Positions 55,269 to 64,000 of a stretch of 64,000 nucleotides of DNA are shown piece by piece. Made by a program: the position numbers and the translations under genes. Every line of letters begins with the position of its first letter. The stretch's first letter is position 1. Below the pieces are notes generated by a model. That model saw only the letters and a list, made by a program, of their open reading frames with translations. It was not told the origin of the DNA and did not search any database. The DNA is taken from contig WAID01000015.1 in NCBI GenBank assembly GCA_016584495.1, positions 1,116,501-1,180,500 of the forward strand, in the 5' to 3' direction. Origin of the DNA: Celoporthe dispersa (taxonomy: Eukaryota; Ascomycota; Sordariomycetes; Diaporthales; Cryphonectriaceae).

Positions 55269-56363
55269 ATGTCTGGCCGTCCTCTCAAGATAGCCGTCGT
55301 CCCAGGCGACGGCATAGGTAACGAAGTAATGCCCTTCGGCGTGAGATGCGTCCAGGCCGCCGCCAGGATCCACAACATCCCCATCAGCTTCGAGCACTTC
55401 GACTTCGCCAGCTGCGCCTACTACAGCCGCCACGGCACCATGCTCCCGCCCGACTGGAAGGACATTCTCACCCCCTTCGACGCCATCTACTTCGGCGCCG
55501 TCGGCATGCCAGACCAGGTGCCCGACGACGTCTCCCTCTGGGGCAGCCTGCTCAAGTTCCGCCGCGAGTTCGACCAGTACGTCAACCTGCGGCCCTGCCG
55601 CCTCCTCCCGGGCGTCCGGTGTCCCCTCGCGGGTCGCAAGCCAGGCGACATCGACTTCTGGATCGTGCGCGAGAACACAGAGGGCGAGTACAGCAGCATC
55701 GGCGGCAAGATGTTCGAGGGCACCGACAGGGAGGTCGTCGTGCAGGAGACGGTCATGACGCGCGTGGGTGTGGACCGCGTGCTGAAGTATGCCTTTGAGC
55801 TGGCGCAGTCCAGGCCGCGGCGGAGGCTGACCAGCGCCACCAAGAGCAACGGCATCAGCATCACCATGCCGTGGTGGGATTCCAGGGTGGCCGAGATGGC
55901 CGCTGGGTATCCTGATGTCAGCGTGGACAAGTACCATATCGACATCCTGACTGCGCACTTTGTCCAGCGGCCGCAGATCTTCGACGTCGTGGTCGGGAGT
56001 AATCTGTTTGGGGACATCCTCTCGGACCTGGGACCCGCGTGTACTGGGACCATCGGCATCGCCCCTTCGGGCAACATCAACCCGGATAAGAAGTTCCCAA
56101 GCCTCTTTGAGCCGGTGCACGGCTCTGCTCCCGACATCTACGGCCAGGGGATCGCGAATCCGGTTGGCATGATCTGGGCTGGGTCGATGATGCTGGGACA
56201 TCTGGGACATCAGGATGCTGGAGACTCGGTTCTCAAGGCCATCGAGGCGGTGCTGGCCCGCTCAGAAGAGAGTGTTATCACGGCAGATATGGGCGGGAAA
56301 GGCACCACCAAGAGTTTGGGCGAGGCTATAGAGCGGGAAATATTGGCTGGCAGACAGTCGTAG
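55269..56363 (+). CDS. Tartrate / D-malate dehydrogenase type (IPMDH family)
   Basis: NAD-dependent beta-decarboxylating dehydrogenase acting on tartrate, D-malate or a similar 2-hydroxyacid, cytosolic. Single exon, 364 residues, complete. Motifs: IAVVPGDGIGNEVMP, GAVGMPDQVPDDVSLWGSLL (the W replaces the Leu-rich IPMDH loop, as in tartrate dehydrogenase), YVNLRPCRLLPG, VRENTEGEYSS, the Lys/Asp set in TSATKSNGISITM and GSNLFGDILSDLGPACTGTI, then EPVHGSAPDIYGQGIANPVG. The missing R-x4-R-x-R of isopropylmalate enzymes argues against leucine synthesis. No frame break. Starts directly after an A-run leader. Confidence 0.9.
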   Translation: MSGRPLKIAVVPGDGIGNEVMPFGVRCVQAAARIHNIPISFEHFDFASCAYYSRHGTMLPPDWKDILTPFDAIYFGAVGMPDQVPDDVSLWGSLLKFRREFDQYVNLRPCRLLPGVRCPLAGRKPGDIDFWIVRENTEGEYSSIGGKMFEGTDREVVVQETVMTRVGVDRVLKYAFELAQSRPRRRLTSATKSNGISITMPWWDSRVAEMAAGYPDVSVDKYHIDILTAHFVQRPQIFDVVVGSNLFGDILSDLGPACTGTIGIAPSGNINPDKKFPSLFEPVHGSAPDIYGQGIANPVGMIWAGSMMLGHLGHQDAGDSVLKAIEAVLARSEESVITADMGGKGTTKSLGEAIEREILAGRQS

Positions 56364-56883
56364 TCGGGCGGTGGTCAAACCAGGACACACTTACCCATCA
56401 GGGTGAGGGCTGGTGGCTCTATCCTGTCAGTCGGCGCAGCTGCATAATATCGCTTATAGATGCAGACCGGGCTGAAGGCTGCTGGTACCTAGATGAGAAT
56501 GGGAAGGTTCCGCTGGTCACTCACATATGCCATGGTGTTGCAAAACGAAATCTCAAGTGTCATTCTTTCTTGCCTATGAACAAAGTGTCCGTATCGCAGC
56601 CTCCTTGTTTCATCACCAGTTCTCGATCAACCTAGCAGCCCTAGAAGCTCCTAACTCTGCCCCCAAAATCCTTGACTGCATAATTTGAGCGTGAGCATAC
56701 AGTACCTGTCAGGATGCCTCAACAAGTAGTGCCAATTTTGATCGAGATTCTCCACACAAGTCGAGCTGTGGCGATATCACATTGCCCTCTCGATTGGCTT
56801 TTTTTTTTTTATCTTCTTCTGTTCTTTTTCTTTTTGTTGCATAACCATAATCTCGATCGGCGAGCTGAGCGAGACTGTCGTTC
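56364..56883. other. Intergenic between convergent genes
   Basis: 3' flanks. T-run at 56800-56809. Nothing else recognised. Confidence 0.6.
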
Positions 56884-59756
56884 TTAGTGAGGAGTCGGTC
56901 TGTCTGAGGAGGATGGTTTCTGCTCTTGACTGCCATAGACCAGCCGCTCAGTCTGGCCCTCGATGCAGTTCCCATCCTCGTCCTTCTTGATCCAGGTATC
57001 AATGATTGGGCGGTCGTAGACAGTAGAGCCCTCGGTCCCGTCAGCTCCCAGCTTGCGCTTCCGAGTCTCGCGCTCCTCTTGAACTCGAGCTCGCGAGCCT
57101 TCGTCGCCCGCCATCACGCGGGCAGCCCAGTTCTTTCTATGATCGCTGTACTCATCCTGAGCAAGAGATGCACCCTGGCTACCACGCCGAGCATCCTGCG
57201 TAACGTTTCGGCGACCCTTAGAGTGCTGCGGCTTGCGACCGCGCTGGGAACCTTGGCCTCGTCCGCCTTGACTTCCTGAGGCACAACCAGGCGGGCCGCC
57301 TTCACCTGGGTTTGCACCTGTGAAAACCATTTGTCCAGTGGCTGGACTGGAACCAGTGGCGATGTCAGAAGTCTCTTTCTGGCTGGGGCTGCTGGTAACA
57401 CGCGGGCTTTGAGGGCCACTTCCCTTGTCACCGAGCGGGTAATCCCCGCTACCATCAGACTGTCTCGGCGATTGGAGAGGTATCTCCTCCGCAGAGTAGT
57501 ACACCCCATCCTCGACATCGCTTGGTGAGCTGGAGCTAGAGCTGTCCACATCGTCCTTGACTTCTTCAATAAGACGATTTGTCGGATCCATGTCGCTGAA
57601 GTTGAAGCGGTGCTCGCCTTCGTGTCTCGTGACTCTGGGAAACTCACGAACAAACATCTCGGTATCTACCAGCGCATCAAAGATATGGCCAGCGGCTTCG
57701 GACGGACCACCAGTCTCGCTGCTCTTGCTGACCTTCCTCAGACTCTTCTGGTCCTCGCGCTGACGCTCAAACGCACGAGATAGAGGTGAGTTGGCAGCAA
57801 CAGTGTCTCGACGGAGCGACAATTCCTTGGCTTTCTTGGTTCCCCTCTTGTCCTTGGTCTCTTTCTTCTTGGCTTGCCTCTCAGCCTGCTCGGTACGTCG
57901 CCGCTCTTGCTGGCGCAGGTGCCAGTTAATTAGCGAATCCCTCTCCAGAATGGTGCCTTGGGTAGCTCCGGGATACCTGGCGTATACATATTTTGTTGTG
58001 AAGGGATATAGCTCAAACTTGGACAAATTGCGCCTCGTCGACGCGACCGCATTTTCTACAGACTCTGAGAGCTCAGCCTTGACCGTCATAGACTTGCTCT
58101 CGGTGTCTTTATCGGAACTCTTTTCATCCACATCATCATTCTGAGTGGCTGCAACAGTACCATGCTGATGCTCCTCGCCTTGGCCGAGAGAGACGATAGG
58201 GGCAGGATCAGGGTGAACCACGACAAATTTGTCGGCCGACGACCTCTTGGCTTTCTTCTTGGATTTCCGCTTCTTCTTTGCCTGCTTCTGCTGGACTTGG
58301 TCGGTATCCGTCTGTCCAGGAGCACCAAGATCCTCGCGATTATCCTTGTTCCTGTCCTCGAGGGCGGTTGGACCCTCAGATGTCGAACCAATGGTAACAG
58401 AGCTGGGAGCTGGGCTAGGGGGTCGGGGGTCTTGCGGGTACTCGTCCTTTGCACCTGCATCTTTGAGCTCCTGACGTGCTGTGCTCTCTTTGCCGAGGTT
58501 TGGATCGCCATCTTGTGAGGATCGTGTCAGCTTTTTGCTGCCCGTGGAAGAGGGAGACATAGTGACCGTGGTCATCTCGGGTTGAGCAGGTGATTGGGGA
58601 GGCGATGGTGGGACGGTTGGCCCGGGGCCATCTTGCTTGTGGTCTGCCGATTTCATCATGCCACCTTCAGGGTTCGATGGCTGTGCCTCTATCTGCACGC
58701 CACGGCCAGCTGCGGTGGCCTGAGGTTCGTCCACCTCAGGAACCGGAAGCTTCACGGTAGCCATAACCTCAGGGTCAGTTGAAGCTTTGACAGAGGGGGT
58801 AACAGCCGCCAGGGAACTAGCAAGGGCTCTCTGCTTGCGGATCTTCCTCTTCATGCTACCATTTTTTGTGATGTGTAGCTCATTGTATGTCAGAGCGCCA
58901 CTAGCTGTGTTGGCTGTGTTGGCGGCGTTGACGGAGTGGTGATGATTCACAGGTGCCGTCAGACTGCCGTTGTCCCTGTAGATCCTCCAGGCTTGGTCGA
59001 GCAGCTTGTTCTCCTCTTTGTCCAGAATATCCCAGCTAAATGGCAGAACTTTGGTGTTGAGGATTCGAAGAGACCAGTAGGTCATGCGCATGGGATAGAA
59101 TGGAAAGGCCGCGAAACGGAGTTCGTAGTCTAAAGGCGAACCCTGAGCCAGAACCACACGGACAGCCAGATGCTTCAGCTGCTGAAACTGGTCAAGAGAA
59201 GACGAAATGTCCTCAAGAGCATACTGATTGATGGCTGGAAGGTTGTTGACTGGATATGAGGAGGGAAAGTGGATTCGCACTCGGCTGCGTTGTGTGTATT
59301 TCAGGAGGTTGGGGTTCTGTAGCTGTGTGACGATCTCCTGGAGACAGGCTGCAGCAGCCTCGGTGTGCACAGCCTTGAGATCCACACGAATCTCTAGAGC
59401 ATTGATGCTGTAGATGTAACAGGTGAAATCCTCAGAGACTTGTTTGTTGACGAGGTGGAGGTTGCACGGGACCTTGTCAAGGTGCTTGAATGCAGGTGTA
59501 CCATGGGGGTGTTGGGCACAAAGCGTTCAGGGACATTGCGGTTGATGCCAGACTCAGAAACCACCCAGTCGAGCTTGAAGTCATCACGTCTCTCACGAGA
59601 CCAGGCATAGGAATAGATCTTCCTGCGAATGAAGCTCAGGGGACGGATGTTGCCAAGGGGATCGACTGGGTCAGCTCCAAAGAGCTTCAAGAAGGGGCTG
59701 CCACTGGAGGCTGAGCAGTCAGCTGCTCCAGAGGCGGGGGTGCCAAGGTCACCCAT
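56884..59756 (-). CDS. Orphan 957-residue protein, disordered with conserved N-terminus
   Basis: Not recognised. Start ATG 59756; the frame shifts once at a five-G run (59505-59509 plus strand; one base missing) between RFVPNT and GTPAFKHLDKVPCNLHLVN. Corrected length 957 residues, apparently a single exon. Residues 1-260 look folded: PFLKLFGADPVDPLGNIRPL, IRRKIYSYAWSRERRDDFKL, CYIYSINALEIRVDLKAVHT, YELRFAAFPFYPMRMTYWSL. Residues 260-830 are long, polar and low-complexity with basic clusters (KQAKKKRKSKKKAKRSS) and Glu/Lys-rich coils. The end has another ordered element (RPIIDTWIKKDEDGNCIEG). Nuclear basic clusters suggest an RNA or chromatin-linked scaffold, only as inference. Confidence 0.7.
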
Positions 59757-60388
59757 GGTGTTGCCCTGCTGCTAACGCGTGAATATGCGATAGCTACAAC
59801 AAAAGATGGATGGATGGAGAGAAAGATAGGTTGGAAGAGAAATGCTGTTGAAATGCAGCGTGTTCTGTGGTGCAGGTGAAAGGATTGGCCAGGAACCCTC
59901 TCTTCAAAGAGTGTGTTTGTTTGCTGATGGGTGCTATGAACACAGATAGGTTCAGGCTGTCAACAACACGTTCTCAAGCTGTTGATTGTATTCTCATTGG
60001 GTGCTTACCTTGAAGATTGTCAAGGAAGACTATGTGACGCCCTCGTAGGTGCTTCTGATGGATGGTTGATGGTTCGATGCACAGAATGCAGCCTCTTCAG
60101 ATCGATGAAGGGGGGGGGTGAGGGTGGGAAGTGGTTGAAAAGGTCTAACAGTGAATGCCTGGAAGGTTATTGAGAGGAGAGAAAGTCAGCTTATAGGCTT
60201 GCAGCAGATGTAAAGGGTACGAGGGAGACTGGAGGAAAAGTGGGTACCAACGATGGGTGGAAATGGGATGATAGTGTCTCCTTCGCTCTAGTCCCTCCCA
60301 GGCTCTGTCTGCTCAAGGGCTGGGGTCAGGAGCATAAAGACGCCAGCAAAGGTCATAACAGCCATCACACCCAGAATCATGAGCCACA
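59757..60388. other. Intergenic, 5' region of the 957-residue gene
   Basis: Contains TGGATGGATGG words and a G-run 60109-60117. No independent gene. Confidence 0.5.
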
Positions 60389-60600
60389 TCAAGAGAAGAG
60401 TGTCCATCTTAGTCGGCCATTGCAGAAGGGGCAGGACAAGGTGTGTTGCAAGGTCTTGAGGCATTCGTGGTTGCTGACGCTGGATCTGGATGTCTCGTAG
60501 AGGATGCAAATGAGGAGGAGGATGACCAAGGAGAAGAAGAAAATACCAAGACGAATGAGCCAAGGCTGAGGCGAAGGAGTCCAGGCACGTAATTAGCCAT
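60389..60600 (-). CDS. Possible small single-pass membrane protein
   Basis: From ATG 60600 (MANYVP) a one-base shift at GG 60584-60585 leads into a frame with a strong membrane helix LGIFFFSLVILLLICILYE flanked by Trp and Arg, then a Cys-rich tail (NHECLKTLQHTLSCPFCNGRLRW) to a stop at 60389; 70 residues. Without the shift there is no good protein. Another hydrophobic piece (LLLMWLMILGVMAVMTFAGVFML) follows at 60390-60290 in the neighbouring frame and might belong to it. Weak candidate. Confidence 0.35.
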
Positions 60601-62054
60601 GTTCTCCTCATGCAGATGCACCTGCCCAGCCTGACAAGTTAGCATGAAGGGCAACTAGGCCTACCACAGCTCCTTCCTCATGATGACCAGACCGAACCTC
60701 CCTACTCCTTGATCACCCTGCTTCATTCCAAAAAGGACACACACACACACAAACACACACCCCCTCCCTCTAGGATGCTACAGGAGTGAGCCCATGACGA
60801 GGAGCTGTGCTATGCACAGTAACTAGGACTCAGGATTACTGCTCCCTTCCCCTGCGTAGACTAGGTTTTCCCTCCCAGAACCATAGTATCTGCTACTAAC
60901 AGAGTACTTTACTGTCTTAGGCACCCAAGAAAGAAGAAGAAGTTCGGTGATCGAGTAAAGGCCCTCACCTCAACCTAAACCCATTTTTGAGAAGAAAAAA
61001 AAAAGCCGGGGGGGTGGGGGTGCCATATTAAGAAAACCAAATAGGTTTGTGAGAACTCTGATACACTTCAGGCATTATTTGAAGAGGAAATATATAACAC
61101 ACAGAACCTTAGAACAAGGCAGCAGGTATAGGTGGCCTTACAAGCAGAGACAAGTTGCAGGTGGCTTCACAGCAAGCAGGGGATGGTTGTACGGATGAGA
61201 CCACCTCGAAAGGTAATGCAGAGACAAAGAAAGAGCATTGTATTGATGACTAAATGGAAAGGAGTTCAGAACACGGCGCGTGAGATCATGCAAAGCCCAG
61301 GCTCTATGCCAACCACCCGCACCCACACCAAGTCATCTCGTGGCCACCGCAGTATTGCAGCAGGGCATTTGTGTTGGCAACAGTGTGGCATTTCGAGCGA
61401 TATGACCACCTATCCTTCCATCCTGTCAGAATGGAGACGGCAACAGATAGCATGCTATTTTCCTCGCTTCTCCGGTCAAGACCACTGCCGTATGTGTGCG
61501 TGGTCGTGCAAATGTAGATCTCAGAATGAAACTGAAGCCAGACGGGATCACTGGCGTCCAGAGATTAACGAAGGATCAATTTCCTCTATGAGAAAACGCC
61601 AACGACACAAGAATGTGTCCGACCATCCTGCAGCCTCATCAGACCAAAACGGATGCCTCTGTGCTGTGGTCGGGCGTCTCAACTGACATGAGGAAAAGGA
61701 GAAGAGAAAGAGAAGAGGGATCCGAAATTTCGGCCCAGATGTCGTCGCAGAAGCTTGCAGCGCGGATCCCTGTCTCGTTGCACGTGACCCCGCCGACCTG
61801 GCATGGAACGCTGCGATGAGCAACTGGCCTTGTCTGATTCGTCGAGCTTAGCCGAGGACCCGATGGCGGATGGATACGGCAGCCCAGCATCATCGAACCT
61901 CGCCGATTTCAACCTCACCTCCGTCCGCCAGTCCAGCTTGCGCCCTGATGCCGGCCGTCGACTGATCGTCTCCGCCCTTCCTCGTCTCCTCCTGGACGGA
62001 CCCATACGTCACGACGACTACAGCGCGCAATCGATTGCAGCACACCCAGCCAAC
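60601..62054. other. Intergenic of about 1.45 kb
   Basis: CA/ACACAC run at 60738-60762, A-run 60994-61003 with G-run 61007-61018. Open frames at 61132-61686 and 61803-62054 lack domains; the latter is the 5' leader of SDHC. Confidence 0.55.
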
Positions 62055-62825
62055 ATGATCACCTCAAGGGCAGGCCTCACGGCCGTTCGCCGGGGTAAGC
62101 AAGCACATGCTTCTAAACGCCATCCGCCTCGCCGAGCACCACCTGCAGCCCTCCATGATACGCCTCACTGCTCTCATGGCTGGCTCCCCCAAGACTAGGC
62201 CTCCTGAAACCTAGTGGTGGTGTGCTCAGGCCGGGCGCTTCCCTCCCTCCAGCTGAGTTTCCCAGATTGCTAACACCAAACCTTCCTACCCAATACAGCC
62301 GCCAGGCCCACCAACTTCTTCACCCCGACCGCCTCCGCCCTCCTCGTCCAGGCACAGCAGCCCTTCCAGATCCGCCGCACGGCAGCGACCCAACCCATGA
62401 CCCCCCTCGACGCCCAGTCCCTCCTCGCCAAGCAGCGCCTCCAGCGGCCCATCGCCCCGCACCTCGAGATCTACGACAAGAAGCAGACCTTCCTGGGCTC
62501 GTCCATCTGGCAGCGCTTCACGGGCATGATCTTCACCGGCTCGCTGTACGTCTACAGCATCGGCTACCTCGTCGCGCCCCTCGCCGGCTGGCACCTCGAG
62601 AGCGCTTCCGTCGCGGCTGCGTTCGCGGGCCTGCCGCTGCTCGTCAAGGGCGGTGTCAAGGTCGGTCTGGCGTGGCCGTTTGTGTACCACCTGATCAATG
62701 GAATCAAGCATCTGTGGAACGATTCTACGGCGAAGGGCTTCAGGAAGGCGACGATCAAGAGGACCGAGTATATCGTTTGGGGGAGCTCTACAGTTGTGGC
62801 TCTGGGGTTGGCTTTCCTTCTATGA
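62055..62825 (+). CDS. SDH3: Succinate dehydrogenase cytochrome b subunit (SDHC)
   Basis: Membrane anchor of respiratory complex II in the mitochondrial inner membrane, helping to bind haem b and ubiquinone. Exons 62055-62094 and 62299-62825; intron 204 nt (GTAAGC donor, CTAAC branch, TACAG acceptor). 188 residues. The first 60 residues are a mitochondrial presequence rich in Arg, Thr and Ser, split by the intron after residue 13. Then RPIAPHLEIYDKKQTFLGSS with the Ser used in quinone binding, IWQRFTGMIFTGSLYVYSIG (helix 1, R in the family's SxxHRxTG-like site), helix 2, YHLINGIKHLWND with the haem-ligand His, and helix 3 at the C-terminus. Start ATG chosen for the presequence; frame is intact. 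Confidence 0.92.
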
Positions 62826-63489
62826 GTGCGGGGAAAGCAATGGGATGAAGAGTAGTTTGAGAGTTGCAGCAGGCGTCAGCAGCAGATGGGGGGACACGAC
62901 ATATATTATGTGCGATTGGATGATGGCAGAACTGCCATTTTGGAGAAATGGGAGACAGATGTGTTTTATAGCAAAGAGACAAATGTAAAACACAAGCTAA
63001 GCTATGATATCTCACAAGTCTCTATGGATAACCATCCTAGAGAGAAAGAAAAAATCAAGACATCTGGTCGACTAGTGAGCTAGAGGGAGGCAGGTCGGTG
63101 AAAGGGATCAGCAAGCAAAGTGATGTGCTGAGCAGTGCGCAGTGTTGTCAGGTAGACAGTGTACACCAGCCCGGCCATTTGAGAAGGGCTCTAGGTGATA
63201 TCGAAAGCTATGCAACAAATCCAGCGGTATGAAGACCTATATCGCATGTATGGCATGATCTCTATACACCATTGAACTATATCAAGATTAAATCATGTAA
63301 CAGGCGTTGATGGATGTCATTTTCGCCTCCTCCTGGCTGCCTATGTGTCTTAACGCCTTTTTTCCCCTGGAATCAAAATAGGATTCTTCAAGTAAGCCAT
63401 TCGCCCTGTCCCTATGGTAAGAATACTAGCCTGGACTCCGTTCACCATTATCAAAGACAAAATCCTTTTGCGCGCTGGCAGACGCGTCC
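62826..63489. other. Intergenic
   Basis: 3' flanks of convergent SDHC and TAF6; nothing recognised. Confidence 0.6.
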
Positions 63490-64000
63490 CTAATCATCCT
63501 TGAAGGCCTTGGCATCCAACACCAACCTGTTCAGCCGATCCTTTTGCAGGCTGAACACGGCCCGCCCGATGGTCGGGCCCAGAAAGTCCTCTAATTGCGC
63601 AGCAACATCCCCCTCTACCCCACCGCTGACCCCGTTCATCATGTCAAAGTCGGTCTTGTCGATAGTTTGAACAGCCTTGACGATGGCGCCGAGCAGCAGG
63701 TCGTATTCCGCGTTCGAGACGCCCCTCTCTCGGATCGACGACAGGATCATGGTGTCGAAGGACTTCAAGTTGGGCATCAGCAGCACCCGCACCGACATGG
63801 GTCCGCCGGCAGCGCTGAGGCCACACACGGCGCCGAACAGCACCGGACAGGGCTTCGACGGATCCAGGAAGTACTTGAGGCAGGTCCTCGTCAGCTTGGG
63901 CCGCAGGCGTGTGTTCGACTTGCTATAGTTCTTGGCGATCCTGCCCAGCACGCCTGCCGAGAACTCCCGCAGCTCATACTGCTCCTTCACCGCATCCGTG
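63490..64000 (-). CDS. TAF6: TFIID subunit 6 (TAF6), C-terminal part only
   Basis: C-terminal HEAT-repeat region of TAF6, a histone-fold subunit of TFIID and, in fungi, SAGA. The frame is open to the window edge (TDAVKEQYELREFSAGVL), so the N-terminal histone fold lies beyond it. Seen: GRIAKNYSKSNTRLRPKLTR, TCLKYFLDPSKPCPVLFGAV, then MPNLKSFDTMILSS, all typical of the TAF6 C domain. The end FKDD is followed by a stop at 63490. No frame break. Confidence 0.88.
   Translation of the reverse strand, partial: TDAVKEQYELREFSAGVLGRIAKNYSKSNTRLRPKLTRTCLKYFLDPSKPCPVLFGAVCGLSAAGGPMSVRVLLMPNLKSFDTMILSSIRERGVSNAEYDLLLGAIVKAVQTIDKTDFDMMNGVSGGVEGDVAAQLEDFLGPTIGRAVFSLQKDRLNRLVLDAKAFKDD

Overview
The window is nuclear DNA of a filamentous ascomycete, most likely a Sordariomycete. 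The reasons are: genes split by short (63-230 nt) GT-AG introns with CTGAC/CTAAC-type branch sites, GC-rich third positions, and typically fungal families (ergosterol ERG6, HET-domain protein, Zn2Cys6 factor, GH18+CBM18 chitinase, cyanovirin-N homologue, L-arabinitol dehydrogenase). No bacterial operon structure, virus, CRISPR array, rRNA or convincing tRNA was seen.

Layout. 0-9 kb: GTP cyclohydrolase I (3' end cut by the window edge), TFIID subunit TAF11, ERG6, a stretch of decayed repeats, and a 620-residue orphan with a 21-residue repeat. 10-16 kb: secreted alpha/beta hydrolase, a 3-kb gene-poor stretch, a 14-helix MFS exporter. 17-26 kb: relic of an SF1 helicase, a RING-containing SNF2 ATPase, then about 4 kb of decayed and repetitive DNA. 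26-34 kb: GT31-type glycosyltransferase, a secreted Cys/Tyr/Asp-rich protein, and dihydroxyacetone synthase. 34-43 kb: polyol dehydrogenase divergent from that synthase, an amidohydrolase-type decarboxylase, an orphan, a secreted cyanovirin-N homologue, endonuclease III and a small AN1 zinc finger. 43-51 kb is an accessory block: damaged Zn2Cys6 regulator, 3CxxC zinc protein, HET protein, and a P450 with a stop codon in its haem loop beside an AT-rich segment. 51-64 kb: chitinase, dehalogenase-like hydrolase divergent from a tartrate-dehydrogenase-type enzyme, a 957-residue orphan, a possible small membrane protein, succinate dehydrogenase subunit C and the C-terminus of TAF6.

The most consequential observation is technical or evolutionary. 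At least eleven reading frames, including probable essential genes, change frame by exactly one base, nearly always within or next to a short G/C run. This looks like uncorrected homopolymer indels in the assembly rather than eleven independent pseudogenes, and it should be settled before any of these proteins is used. In contrast, the P450 and the Zn2Cys6 gene carry in-frame stops that a single indel does not explain, and look truly decayed.

Functional links are modest. Dihydroxyacetone synthase and the polyol dehydrogenase share one promoter region and could both work on pentulose metabolism. The tartrate dehydrogenase and the dehalogenase-like hydrolase also share a promoter region. No complete secondary-metabolite cluster is present (no PKS or NRPS). 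The best candidates for undescribed biology are the secreted Cys/Tyr/Asp-rich protein at 29.5-30.6 kb, the 620- and 957-residue orphans, and the decayed repeats at 6.0-6.75 and 22.4-23.2 kb.
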